Assembly (NCBI GenBank): GCA_002928965.1
Contig: PERU01000027.1
Coordinates: 1-50,641 of the forward strand
Direction: 5' to 3'
DNA length: 50,641 nt
Origin: Methylomonas sp.
Lineage (GTDB): Bacteria; Pseudomonadota; Gammaproteobacteria; Methylococcales; Methylomonadaceae
Shown: in pieces, positions 6,859-15,353 of the stretch
Position numbering within the stretch: position 1 is the first letter of the stretch
Layout of the letters: every line of letters begins with the position of its first letter
Translations under genes and position numbers: made by a program
Notes under the pieces: generated by a model
Databases searched by the model: none
Seen by the model: only the letters and a program-made list of their open reading frames with translations
What the model was told of the DNA's origin: nothing

Positions 6859-8061
6859 TCAGCTATAAGCCGGACGGGAATTTAAACAGCTTTTAAACCA
6901 TGCCGCATAGCTATCAATTTGATAGGCGGTTGTATATTGTTTGCCTGAAGACCTTACGAAATTGGCCTTAACTTGATAGTAGTCATCCTGACTTAAAAGC
7001 CCTAGCTGTTCAGACCATAACGCAATCGTCGCTTCATCTATGACAGGAATATCTGCGTTCCGGGTTTTAAAGGGTAGCACTGTGCCGATGCTACCGACAA
7101 TCTCAGGCAGGGCACCGGCATCAGATACCAAAGTCGGTATACCGTTGGCCAGGGATTCTGCTGCAAGTCTTCCAGCAGCTTCATCAACCAGCGAAGGCAT
7201 CAGCAGCACACGGGTTGCTGCAAAAATATCTTTAGGCAACACTGCGCCGGAAGAAAACATGATGTTGTCCAGTTTTTCTATCGCAATACCCGCTGCTTTG
7301 GCAATGGTCTTGAAATGACCGCTACGCGCCCGTGATTCCACAATTAGAAAAGGCAATTCAGGGTGTCTTGCTGCAAGGTGTGCAATCAATTCCGCACCTT
7401 TGGCACGTTCCGGATTGACGAATGTAAAAAAAACCGGCTCCCTTTCGGTAGCAATAATCTCTTCATCCCACATCGGCGGCGGTAATCTATGCACCTGCTG
7501 GTAGCCTGCCGCTGCATAACGGTTCGCCATAATTGCCGATGGCACTAACAGTTCATCGTATTCCTGAATACTGTCGCGCAAATACGCCAAATTATGCAAC
7601 GCAAATATCACCCGAATACCTCGGGTGCGAGCTATGGCGCGACGATGCAAATCTGCATGTGTTGCACCAAAGGTCAGTATCAAATCGGGCCGAAATGTAT
7701 CGAGTATTTCCACATAACGACGGTCAAAAAAATCGAACCTATTGACGCGCGCGTGTTCTGGGGAATGTTGACCGCATTCGATGAGTTCGAAAGTGATACC
7801 TTCGTGCTGTACCCGAAGGATCGCTTGATTTTCGGTGTTAGCGTCGCACTCGCGACTTATCCTGGCGGCATGGGGAAATACATTGGTGGCATCCCCTTCG
7901 GTCAAGTCAGTAGACAGGGCATGAACCTGCCAGCCGGATTTGGCAAGCAGGTAAGCCATATGCCGCATTGATACTGCTGCTCCGCTCGAGCCGTCAAAAG
8001 GGGATTGGATCAGCAGTAATAACAGGCGTGGTGTTGCAGCCAAATCGCCCGATTGACTCAA
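6859..8061 (-). CDS. Family 4 glycosyltransferase
   Basis: The 400-residue protein resembles GT-B (GT4) glycosyltransferases. It has an N-terminal GSSGAAVSMRHMAYLLAKSG, a mid-protein FTFVNPERAKGAELIAHLA at the domain junction, and a donor-binding region with MPSLVDEAAGRLAAESLANG followed by PTLVSDAGALPEIVG. The start is TTG at 8059-8061, overlapping the TGA stop of the VPLPA-CTERM gene; no ribosome binding site is visible, so it is probably translated by coupling. It is likely involved in a surface or exported polysaccharide, or in modifying the co-encoded surface protein, but the sugar and acceptor cannot be read from sequence. No signal peptide is seen, so it is cytoplasmic. Confidence 0.85.
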   Translation of the reverse strand: MSQSGDLAATPRLLLLLIQSPFDGSSGAAVSMRHMAYLLAKSGWQVHALSTDLTEGDATNVFPHAARISRECDANTENQAILRVQHEGITFELIECGQHSPEHARVNRFDFFDRRYVEILDTFRPDLILTFGATHADLHRRAIARTRGIRVIFALHNLAYLRDSIQEYDELLVPSAIMANRYAAAGYQQVHRLPPPMWDEEIIATEREPVFFTFVNPERAKGAELIAHLAARHPELPFLIVESRARSGHFKTIAKAAGIAIEKLDNIMFSSGAVLPKDIFAATRVLLMPSLVDEAAGRLAAESLANGIPTLVSDAGALPEIVGSIGTVLPFKTRNADIPVIDEATIALWSEQLGLLSQDDYYQVKANFVRSSGKQYTTAYQIDSYAAWFKSCLNSRPAYS

Positions 8062-8879
8062 GCGTTGCGTCGTCCGGCTATTGACAGTAAAGGCAGCAAT
8101 CCGCCCAGGAATAACACTGCAGCGCCGGGTAAGGGCACAGCCGCAACATAACTTACATCGATCGACTGATTTGGCACAGTGAGCGAAACGCCGGGAAAAT
8201 GGGTGGTGTAAATACCATTGTCGGTTTGTCCCCAGTCATAAGCTGAGCCATATACACCGACGACAATTTGCCAATAGTAATTTTCCGAACCTATTTCATA
8301 GTCCTGTAACGGCTGGGTAGTGACGTTGCCCAGCAGATTTTCGCCGTTTATTTCCGTCCAATTGTTCAACAGGGAATTGTAAACATGATTGCTAGGTTCG
8401 TAACTGCCTAAGTAGGCTGACAGAAAATAGCTTACACCCGTGGCAGGCGCATCAAAGCCCACACTGAAATCGTAATGGATACTCAGCGAGTCGCCAACAC
8501 CGGGCACCCGTTGCACCGTGCCACCCCACACCATAACTGCTCCGGCATCACGAGAGAAATAAGCTGGGTTTCCTTCGTCATCATAGTGCATGTTATGTGC
8601 ATACAATTCTGCCGCACTGACTGATAGTGAGCCATACAGTTTGGGAGAGCCGTCAGGATTTGTTTCGTTAAACACCTGACTATCGCTTGGTCCTGAATCG
8701 TATTCCGCAAAGTAGCCTGATGAATTGTAAAAATAGGCACCGGAATAATTGACCTGTAAGTCGCTAAGCGACACGGTGTCGGCCTGCGCCATAGTACTGA
8801 CCGGTAAGATGGCAAGCGCAGCAACAAGTGGTGAGTTTGATTGAATAAGGGAACGTGCACGATTTAGTAGCTGTGACAT
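8058..8879 (-). CDS. VPLPA-CTERM sorting domain protein
   Basis: The 273-residue exported protein has a signal peptide (hydrophobic LVAALAILPVSTMAQA, cleaved near residue 34). Its body is rich in Tyr, Ser, Gly and Asn. The C-terminus has the VPLPGAAV signature, a hydrophobic helix and a basic end (GRRNA). This is the VPLPA variant of the PEP-CTERM sorting signal, which exosortases of the XrtD type are known to recognise. No exosortase gene lies in the window. The body gives no enzymatic motif; it may be a surface or matrix protein. It is transcribed from the promoter at 8911-8938 and its stop overlaps the glycosyltransferase start. Confidence 0.85.
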   Translation of the reverse strand: MSQLLNRARSLIQSNSPLVAALAILPVSTMAQADTVSLSDLQVNYSGAYFYNSSGYFAEYDSGPSDSQVFNETNPDGSPKLYGSLSVSAAELYAHNMHYDDEGNPAYFSRDAGAVMVWGGTVQRVPGVGDSLSIHYDFSVGFDAPATGVSYFLSAYLGSYEPSNHVYNSLLNNWTEINGENLLGNVTTQPLQDYEIGSENYYWQIVVGVYGSAYDWGQTDNGIYTTHFPGVSLTVPNQSIDVSYVAAVPLPGAAVLFLGGLLPLLSIAGRRNA

Positions 8880-8910
8880 GGCATGATCTACGTGATGTTA
8901 TGGTGGGTTA

Positions 8911-8938
8911 ATCTTAACTTGAGGCTAGATGCTGTCAA
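8911..8938 (-). promoter_or_regulatory. Sigma-70 promoter of the VPLPA-CTERM/glycosyltransferase pair
   Basis: On the minus strand TTGACA (8938-8933) is followed 16 bases later by TAAGAT (8916-8911), close to the sigma-70 consensus, 32 bases upstream of the ATG at 8879. The rest of the 298-base gap 8880-9177 shows no further gene; it must also hold the promoter of the plus-strand amidohydrolase, for which I see no clear box. Confidence 0.55.
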
Positions 8939-9177
8939 TACGTACTAAAGGGCAGATCCCAGAATAAGGGTTAGACGGGTATTCAAGTTGGCTATTGCGT
9001 TACGCCCAGGCTTATAGGGATGCTTGACGAAAGCCTCCAGTCTTCCGCCACAAGCATGACCAGGCTGCTGAAGCCGTTTTATAATCAGGAAACCTAACGT
9101 AGGATTGAACAAATGGGTTGCAATATTGACGATTTCCAACCCTAGAATGCAAACAGCCTTTTCTTTTAACCACCAAC

Positions 9178-10425
9178 ATGAAACCATCCATTAGCGCCTC
9201 AAACGCCATTTGCAACCGCTCCCGACGTCATTTTCTAAAGCTGGCTACGGCTGGCTTGGCAACAACCAGCACACCTGCAGCCGCTTTGTTTAGGCTGAAA
9301 AATCCATGCCTTGATCCAGCGGTCACGCCAGTTTCAGCATTGGAAACCCTTGCATGGCAAGGGATTGACCCAATCGACTGGTGGGATTGCCATACCCATA
9401 TTGTCGGTTCTGGCGATAGTGGTAGCGGCATTACCCAAACGCCGGATATGCATGCACCGTTGCGGCATCCGATCCAATCATTACAACATTGGGCCTACGC
9501 CAATGCGGCTTGTATCGGCGATACGGCTCAGGATTTGGCCTTTGTCAATCGCTTACGCGCACTCATGGATAGTATGCCGAAAGGTGCTAAAGCCATGCTG
9601 TATGCATTCGATCGGGCCCATGGCGCCAATGGCGATCCCGATCATGCCAACACTGCCTTTTTCGTACCGAACGAATATGCTCAAAGTCTGGCCCAGCAAT
9701 ATCCGGAACGCTTCGAATGGGTCGCCAGCATTCACCCTTATAGACAAGACTGCGTCAAGGTACTTGAACAAGCCGTCGGCAACGGGGCACGGGCTATCAA
9801 ATGGTTGCCGCCGGTGATGGGTATAGACCCGGCTTCGCCGCAATGCGACCGGTTTTATCAGGCAGCGGCCAAACTGAACATACCGATTATCACGCATGGC
9901 GGTGAAGAAAATGCGCTGCACGGTGCGAATTTACCGTTGTTCGGCAACCCGTTACGTCTTCGCCGCGCCTTAGATGCCGGCGTAAAAGTCGTCATCGCCC
10001 ACTGCGCCACTTTGGGAAACGATGTCGATGATGCCGGTCAGGAGGTCAGAAGCTTTGACCTGTTTTGTCAACTAATGACTGACAAGCAATGGCAAGACCA
10101 TTTATACGGAGATATTTCGGCGATTGTGTTGCGTAACCGCGATATTGAGGTCATCAAAACCCTGCTGACTGAGACCCGTTGGCACAACCGGTTGCTCTAT
10201 GGTTCGGATTATCCTTTAACCGGTATATTGCCACTCATCAAACCCAAGGCGTTTGCCAAGGCCGGGTTATTGCCGGACAGCGCTTTGGAACCCTTAGAAA
10301 CACTGCAAGAGTATCATCCGTTTCGGTTTGATTTCGTGTTGAAGCGCAGTTTATCCTGGCAAGGCAAGCGCTTTGCCGATAGCGTATTTGCTACCCGTCC
10401 GTTCTTCAGCGGCAACAGGGTTTAA
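9178..10425 (+). CDS. Tat-exported amidohydrolase family 2 protein
   Basis: The 415-residue protein has a twin-arginine leader (NRSRRHFLKLATAG, residues 13-26), then a metal-dependent hydrolase fold. Visible metal ligands are HTH (His72, His74), the IITHGG and VIAHCATLG histidines, and the Asp of YGSDYP (Asp344). Amidohydrolase-2 enzymes hydrolyse or decarboxylate cyclic or acyl substrates; the substrate here is unknown. The Tat signal implies folding with its metal before export to the periplasm. No Shine-Dalgarno is evident before ATG 9178, but the leader begins correctly there. It stands alone between the VPLPA pair and the XpaC/TelA module. Confidence 0.85.
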   Translation: MKPSISASNAICNRSRRHFLKLATAGLATTSTPAAALFRLKNPCLDPAVTPVSALETLAWQGIDPIDWWDCHTHIVGSGDSGSGITQTPDMHAPLRHPIQSLQHWAYANAACIGDTAQDLAFVNRLRALMDSMPKGAKAMLYAFDRAHGANGDPDHANTAFFVPNEYAQSLAQQYPERFEWVASIHPYRQDCVKVLEQAVGNGARAIKWLPPVMGIDPASPQCDRFYQAAAKLNIPIITHGGEENALHGANLPLFGNPLRLRRALDAGVKVVIAHCATLGNDVDDAGQEVRSFDLFCQLMTDKQWQDHLYGDISAIVLRNRDIEVIKTLLTETRWHNRLLYGSDYPLTGILPLIKPKAFAKAGLLPDSALEPLETLQEYHPFRFDFVLKRSLSWQGKRFADSVFATRPFFSGNRV

Positions 10426-10517
10426 TCCATCATGCCGCAAGATAATCAATAGACTATCGACGTCTAGCGGCGATTTGGATTAGTCTGTTATTTTTTCAAC
10501 GCGCAAGGGCTTGAACA

Positions 10518-10649
10518 ATGTCTGGATTCTTTAAAAAATTGTTAGGTTTTATTCTGCTGGTGTCGACCATGGGCCTAGCGACTTGCCAATCTTTGGTTAA
10601 AGCCGCGCCTGAGACAGATCGGGCACAACAGACGGGTGACCGCCAATGA
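10518..10649 (+). CDS. 43-residue exported or membrane peptide, first gene of the XpaC/TelA module
   Basis: ATG 10518 opens a 43-codon frame ending in TGA at 10647-10649, overlapping the next gene's ATG (10646) as ATGA. The peptide has two lysines, a hydrophobic stretch (LLGFILLVSTMGLATC) and a polar tail. LATC resembles a lipobox, but Thr before Cys is unusual, so lipidation is uncertain. The gene is too short for most gene finders. The four-base overlap and the common direction support a real gene translated together with the XpaC-like protein. No known family recognised. Confidence 0.6.
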   Translation: MSGFFKKLLGFILLVSTMGLATCQSLVKAAPETDRAQQTGDRQ

Positions 10650-11503
10650 CCGTTCTGCCTAAATTCAAATCCGCTAAACGTTTCACCGGCGAAAGCTTGA
10701 AACAGTATTCGCCACGCGGCTTGTTAGTGTATTTCCTGTCATTGGCCCTTATCCCGGCGGCGGTGATTGGCCTGATCAAAGGCCATGTCATGACGGTAAT
10801 ACTCAATTCGGTGGCTTTTAGCTTATATATCCTTGCCGCTATCTGGCTGCGCAAAGGCCTTCGGGCTGAAAATCCGAACCCGCAAAATCGTTTGCAAAAC
10901 CCAGCTAGATGGCCGTTTAAACTGTTAGCTGCACTTTTAGTGGCTATCAACACCGGCCTGCTGACAATGCTGGGTCATCAACAATCGATCGTGATGGCTG
11001 CTGTATATGCGGGCGGGGCATTTTTAGGCATGTATTTAAGTTACGGGTTTGATACGCGTGAACGAAAAACCATCCCGGCCACTCAGGGTTATTCCGGTGA
11101 CGAGATCAGACAGACTCTAGCCGATGCACTTGGCATTATCCAATCTATTGCACAGGCCAATCGAAACATCAGCCAAGCTGAATTCAATCAGCATATAGAA
11201 CGGATTTGCGAGATTGCCTCTGGGGTTATTGCCGATCTGGAAGCTGATCCACGCGGCATTAGACGTGCCCGCAAATTTTTAAATGTGTATCTGGAGAATG
11301 TGCAGCAGGTTGTACAGGGTTATGCTAAAACCCATCAACAAGTCAGTTCTCAAGCTTTGGAACAAAACTTTCGGCAAGCTTTGCAAGCTATTGAATCCGC
11401 TTTTACCGAACAAAGACAAAAACTATTGGAAGAGGATGTGTTTGATCTTGACGTTAAAATCGAGGTTTTGACGGCACAGCTCAAACGCGAAGGCATCATG
11501 TAA
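10646..11503 (+). CDS. XpaC-like protein (5-bromo-4-chloroindolyl phosphate hydrolysis family)
   Basis: The 285-residue protein has hydrophobic segments near residues 30-65 and 90-130, then a long helical, charged C-terminal half (from about residue 150) typical of the XpaC family. XpaC proteins are usually encoded directly before TelA, as here. Their biochemical role is unsettled; the old name comes from a phosphatase-like phenotype in Bacillus. The start overlaps the small upstream gene. The TelA gene follows after 30 bases. It is probably an inner-membrane partner of TelA, which is an inference from gene order. Confidence 0.8.
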   Translation: MTVLPKFKSAKRFTGESLKQYSPRGLLVYFLSLALIPAAVIGLIKGHVMTVILNSVAFSLYILAAIWLRKGLRAENPNPQNRLQNPARWPFKLLAALLVAINTGLLTMLGHQQSIVMAAVYAGGAFLGMYLSYGFDTRERKTIPATQGYSGDEIRQTLADALGIIQSIAQANRNISQAEFNQHIERICEIASGVIADLEADPRGIRRARKFLNVYLENVQQVVQGYAKTHQQVSSQALEQNFRQALQAIESAFTEQRQKLLEEDVFDLDVKIEVLTAQLKREGIM

Positions 11504-11533
11504 TTTAGCACTATTATGTAAGGGATAATTGTT

Positions 11534-12679
11534 ATGAGTGAACCAGCAGAACCCGTCAACACAGCGTTACAAACCCAACCGGCTAGCGGACACGAAATCG
11601 TGCCCGGCGTCAGCAGTGAGATCATGCCGCTTGCTGAGGCCTCTGCGGAAAAGCAATTAAAAATTCAGCAATTACTGCAGGAGATAGACATCAAGGACAG
11701 TCAGTCGGTGTTATTTTTTGGCAGCAAGGCTCAGGAGCAATTAACCACTGTCTCAGACCGCATGCTGGAAGGCGTGAAAAACAAGGAAACCGGGCCAGCT
11801 GGCGACGATTTGAATAACATGGTTGCCACCATTCGCGGCTTTGATTTAACCGATCTCGATCCTAATCAAAAACCCGGTTTTTTTGCCAAACTACTGGGTA
11901 AAGCCAAACCGGTAGTCAAATTTATCCAGCAATACGAAGACGTGCGCAAGCAAATCGACGACATCACCGATCGGCTGGAAAAACACAAAACCACCCTGCT
12001 AACTGACATTGCTTCGCTGGATCGGCTGTATCAGGCCAATCTGGACTATTTTCACAGCCTGGAAGAGTACATTGCCGCAGGTGATGAAAAGCTGCGTGAA
12101 CTGGATACTCACATCATTCCGCAACAGTCGGCTGCCGCAGAAGCCAGTCAGGACGTTCTGGCTGCGCAAACGCTGCGTGACTTGCGAGCGGTGCGGGACG
12201 ATCTGGAGCGGCGCGTACATGATTTGCGACTGACCCGACAGGTCGCCATGCAAAGCCTGCCTAGCATTCGATTGGTACAGGAGAACGACAAAGGCTTGGT
12301 GAACAAAATCAATTCCACCATCGTCAACACCATTCCGCTGTGGCGACAACAGCTGGCAACTGCCGTGACCATTTTCAGATCATCGCAGGCAGCAGAAACT
12401 GTCAAAGCCGCCACCGACCTGACTAACGACCTGCTGGCAGCCAACGCGGAAAATCTGAAACTGGCCAACGCGGAAACCCGCAAACAGTTGGAACGCGGCG
12501 TGTTTGATATTGAAGTGGTCAAGCAAGCCAATCAGGCGTTGATTGCCACCATTCAGGAAAGCCTGCAAATTGCTGATGAAGGCAAAAAAATGCGTGGTGA
12601 GGCCGTGCTGCAGTTACAACACTGTGAAGCCGAGTTGAGAAAGTCGCTGGTTTCGGCGCAATCTGGCGTGTCGGCTTAG
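11534..12679 (+). CDS. telA: TelA family toxic-anion resistance protein
   Basis: The 381-residue, largely helical protein has the TelA layout: a flexible N-terminus, PGFFAKLLGKAKPVVKFIQQY, then coiled-coil segments with DITDRLEKHKTTLL and the conserved AMQSLPSIRLVQEND core, ending with long helices. TelA was first linked to tellurite resistance on an IncHI plasmid, and relatives affect tolerance to cell-envelope-acting compounds. It has no enzymatic motif. Ribosome binding site AAGGGA precedes ATG 11534. It lies between the XpaC-like and SPFH genes with short spacing, so all are probably co-transcribed. Confidence 0.85.
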   Translation: MSEPAEPVNTALQTQPASGHEIVPGVSSEIMPLAEASAEKQLKIQQLLQEIDIKDSQSVLFFGSKAQEQLTTVSDRMLEGVKNKETGPAGDDLNNMVATIRGFDLTDLDPNQKPGFFAKLLGKAKPVVKFIQQYEDVRKQIDDITDRLEKHKTTLLTDIASLDRLYQANLDYFHSLEEYIAAGDEKLRELDTHIIPQQSAAAEASQDVLAAQTLRDLRAVRDDLERRVHDLRLTRQVAMQSLPSIRLVQENDKGLVNKINSTIVNTIPLWRQQLATAVTIFRSSQAAETVKAATDLTNDLLAANAENLKLANAETRKQLERGVFDIEVVKQANQALIATIQESLQIADEGKKMRGEAVLQLQHCEAELRKSLVSAQSGVSA

Positions 12680-12691
12680 GAGAAACTGTCC

Positions 12692-13792
12692 GTGGGTATT
12701 TTAGATAAATTATTCGGCGAGTTTGTTGATGTCATCGAATGGACCGATGACAGTCAAAACACCATGGTGTATCGGTTTGAGCGCTACGGTAACGAAATCA
12801 AATACGGCGCAATGCTGACGGTGCGCGAATCGCAAACGGCCATTTTAGTGAACGAAGGCCGTATCGCTGATGTCTTTGAAGCGGGTTTGTATCAGCTGGA
12901 AACCCGCAACATGCCGATCATGACCACACTGGAAAGCTGGCCGCACGGCTTTGCCAGCCCGTTCAAAGCGGAAGTGTATTTCATCAATATGCGCCGTTTT
13001 ACCGATCTGAAATGGGGCACCAAAAACCCTATCATGTTGCGAGACAAAGAGTTCGGCCCTGTGCGGTTACGCGCTTTCGGCACTTATACACTGAAAATTA
13101 TCCAGCCTCAGCTGTTCTTGAAGGAAATTGTCGGCACAGGAGGATACTTTCAAACCGGCGACATTGCCGATCAATTGCGCAATCTGATCGTGGCTCGTTT
13201 TGGGGATATTCTGGGTGCGTCCGGCATCCCATTGCTGGATTTGGCCGGCAATTATGATGAATTGGGTGACTTTATCACGGATAGATTAAAGCCCGAGTTT
13301 GCCGCGTATGGCCTGGATGTACTGCAACTGTTGGTGGAAAACATTTCCTTACCCCCGGAAGTGGAAGCAGCACTGGACAAGCGCACCAGTATGGGCATCA
13401 TCGGCGATCTGGGCCGCTATACCCAATTCCAGACCGCAGAGGCTTTAACTGCTGCGGCCAATAACCCCGGTGGCGCAGCTGATGGTATAGGCATGGGTAT
13501 AGGCTTTGCGATGGCGCAAAATCTGGGCAAAACCCTAACGCAACCATCATCTGTGGCTCAAGTCGCTAGTCCTCCGCCAATTCCTAATGCGGTGCAATAT
13601 TTTGTGGCTTTAGCTGGTCAACAACAGGGGCCGTTTGGTCTTGCCGAGTTGCTGACGAAGATCCGAGTCGGTGACGTCAATCGTCAAACCTTGATCTGGC
13701 ATGCGCAATTAACGGAATGGACAGCGGCTGAAAATCTCGCCGAATTAGGCCCCGCCTTCGCCCTCACCCCACCACCGCTTCCCAATGCTTAA
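12692..13792 (+). CDS. SPFH-domain protein with C-terminal GYF_2 domain
   Basis: The 366-residue protein starts at GTG 12692 behind AGGAG (12678-12682), 12 bases after telA. Residues about 30-250 form an SPFH/Band-7-like fold of the 'virion core protein' type (IEWTDDSQNTMVYRFERYG, FADVGLFGLYQL-like region, LLVENISLPPEVEAALDK). A low-complexity Ala/Gly linker follows. The end (about 300-350, QQQGPFGLAELLTKIRVGDV and TLIWHAQLTEWTAAENL) is a GYF_2 domain, which binds proline-rich or short peptides. SPFH proteins form oligomeric scaffolds at membranes. The TelA, SPFH and zinc-ribbon neighbours suggest one membrane-associated assembly. Confidence 0.85.
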   Translation: MGILDKLFGEFVDVIEWTDDSQNTMVYRFERYGNEIKYGAMLTVRESQTAILVNEGRIADVFEAGLYQLETRNMPIMTTLESWPHGFASPFKAEVYFINMRRFTDLKWGTKNPIMLRDKEFGPVRLRAFGTYTLKIIQPQLFLKEIVGTGGYFQTGDIADQLRNLIVARFGDILGASGIPLLDLAGNYDELGDFITDRLKPEFAAYGLDVLQLLVENISLPPEVEAALDKRTSMGIIGDLGRYTQFQTAEALTAAANNPGGAADGIGMGIGFAMAQNLGKTLTQPSSVAQVASPPPIPNAVQYFVALAGQQQGPFGLAELLTKIRVGDVNRQTLIWHAQLTEWTAAENLAELGPAFALTPPPLPNA

Positions 13793-13839
13793 AAGCGGGT
13801 CAGTTACGACCGGTTAACGCATTCACAACACGCAAACAG

Positions 13840-15033
13840 ATGACCGTGAAAGGCAATTTCAATCCTTGGCAAACCCAGCAACAGTTTCCCTGCAGACAAT
13901 GTGGCGCAGTGCTGAAATATGCACCTGGCACAACCCATTTACAGTGCGCTCATTGCGGCACGGAAAATTTAATCGAGCTGCGCCGCAGTAGTATTGAAGA
14001 GTACGATCTTAAGCAGGCCCTGCAAACACTATCTGAAAACCGCGCAGCGCCGTCATCACCCAGCATTCACTGCGATGAATGCGGCGCGGGGTTTCAATTT
14101 GAGGCCAAAAATCATGCCGGTGAATGCCCGTTTTGCGGTACGCCGATTGTCACCAGCACCGCGCAAATCAAACCGATTCAACCCAAATCCTTATTGCCGT
14201 TCAGTATTGACGAAGCTAAAGCTCGGCAACAATTTCAGAAATGGATCAACAGACTGTGGTTTGCGCCGAATGCTGTCAAAAAATATGCGCGTAGCGATAC
14301 CAAACTGACGGGCGTCTATCTGCCGTTTTGGACCTTCGATAGTCAAACCAGCAGCAGCTATAGCGGCGAGCGCGGGGATGTATATTACGTGCAAGAACAG
14401 GTACAAGTTGTCAGAAATAACCGGCTGGTTACTGAAACCCGACAAGTTCCCAAAGTACGTTGGACGCCCGTCTCCGGACAGGTACAACGGTTTTTTGATG
14501 ACGTATTGGTTGGTGCCAGCAATTCATTGCCGCGCAAAATCCTGGATACGCTCCAGCCTTGGGATTTGCATGCCCTTATTCCTTATGATGAAAATTACTT
14601 AAGCGGTTTTCGCAGTGAGTATTATCAAGTGGAATTAGCGGATGGCTTCGATGTGGCCAGACAGGTGATGGATAATCAGATTTATCGGGATATTTGCCAT
14701 GCCATCGGCGGCGACCATCAACGCATTCACAACGTCAACACGCGTCATAGTGGCACAACCTATAAACATTGCTTGTTGCCGGTCTGGTCAGCTGCATTTC
14801 GTTATCAGGATCAGTCTTATCGATTTGTCATCAATGGCAGAACCGGTAAAGTGCAAGGTGAACGGCCTTATAGCATCTGGAAAATCACCTTCGCAGTAAT
14901 GATTGCACTGGCTTTTGGCGGTGGCGGTTATTACTATTTAAAACAATCCGGGGCGCTAGAAAACGTGCAAATACAGCAGTGGCCTCTTAACGCCGCACAG
15001 CCTTACCGATATGGGCCATCGGGCAGTTTTTAA
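13840..15033 (+). CDS. Double zinc-ribbon protein with C-terminal membrane helix
   Basis: The 397-residue protein opens with four Cys-x-x-Cys pairs: FPCRQCG, LQCAHCG, IHCDECG and GECPFCG. They form two zinc ribbons within the first 100 residues. A beta-rich middle contains YLPFWTFDSQTSSSYSGERG and a C-terminal hydrophobic helix begins near residue 348 (TFAVMIALAFGGGGYYYL). Similar proteins are often misnamed 'primosomal protein N'', but no helicase motif is present. The role is unknown; the tail anchor and position after the SPFH-GYF gene suggest a membrane partner. No promoter or terminator separates it from the SPFH gene (47-base gap). Confidence 0.8.
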   Translation: MTVKGNFNPWQTQQQFPCRQCGAVLKYAPGTTHLQCAHCGTENLIELRRSSIEEYDLKQALQTLSENRAAPSSPSIHCDECGAGFQFEAKNHAGECPFCGTPIVTSTAQIKPIQPKSLLPFSIDEAKARQQFQKWINRLWFAPNAVKKYARSDTKLTGVYLPFWTFDSQTSSSYSGERGDVYYVQEQVQVVRNNRLVTETRQVPKVRWTPVSGQVQRFFDDVLVGASNSLPRKILDTLQPWDLHALIPYDENYLSGFRSEYYQVELADGFDVARQVMDNQIYRDICHAIGGDHQRIHNVNTRHSGTTYKHCLLPVWSAAFRYQDQSYRFVINGRTGKVQGERPYSIWKITFAVMIALAFGGGGYYYLKQSGALENVQIQQWPLNAAQPYRYGPSGSF

Positions 15034-15066
15034 CACGCTTATTCCAGCCAATCCCGCACATCAAGA

Positions 15067-15095
15067 TTGCTTAATCAATTTTGATTCTGTACAAT
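15067..15095 (+). promoter_or_regulatory. Sigma-70 promoter of tRNA-Phe
   Basis: TTGCTT (15067-15072), a 17-base spacer and TACAAT (15090-15095) form a good sigma-70 promoter 44 bases upstream of the mature tRNA 5' end. The gap between the zinc-ribbon gene stop and the tRNA holds nothing else. Confidence 0.6.
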
Positions 15096-15138
15096 GGCCG
15101 AATTGTTGAGTACTTGCTGTCAACAACAAGCGATACAT

Positions 15139-15214
<76 letters not shown>

Positions 15215-15237
15215 TGCTTTCCCGGTTTTTATCAAAG

Positions 15238-15262
15238 AGCCCCTTCATGGGGTTTTTTGTTT
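15238..15262 (+). terminator. Rho-independent terminator after tRNA-Phe
   Basis: AGCCCC and GGGGTT pair around TTCAT, followed by a run of T (15253-15258) and a second T cluster. The position 24 bases after the tRNA fits termination or 3' trimming of the tRNA transcript. Confidence 0.6.
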
Positions 15263-15305
15263 TAAGGGACTTTAACAAGTCCACTGGGTTTATAGATGTT
15301 TATGG

Positions 15306-15329
15306 AAGAGCCTGAGGCTCTTTTTTTTT
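15306..15329 (+). terminator. Second terminator-like hairpin before rimP
   Basis: AAGAGCC and GGCTCTT pair over a 3-base loop (TGA), followed by nine T. It lies only 25 bases ahead of the rimP start, so it may be an attenuator of the rimP-nusA operon rather than a second tRNA terminator. Confidence 0.6.
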
Positions 15330-15353
15330 GTGTTTTAGAAAGGCGAAACGGAC

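Noticed and set aside
8945-9187. 80-codon minus-strand frame in the gap before the amidohydrolase
   Set aside because: No binding site or family; it overlaps the start of the amidohydrolase gene and the promoter region.
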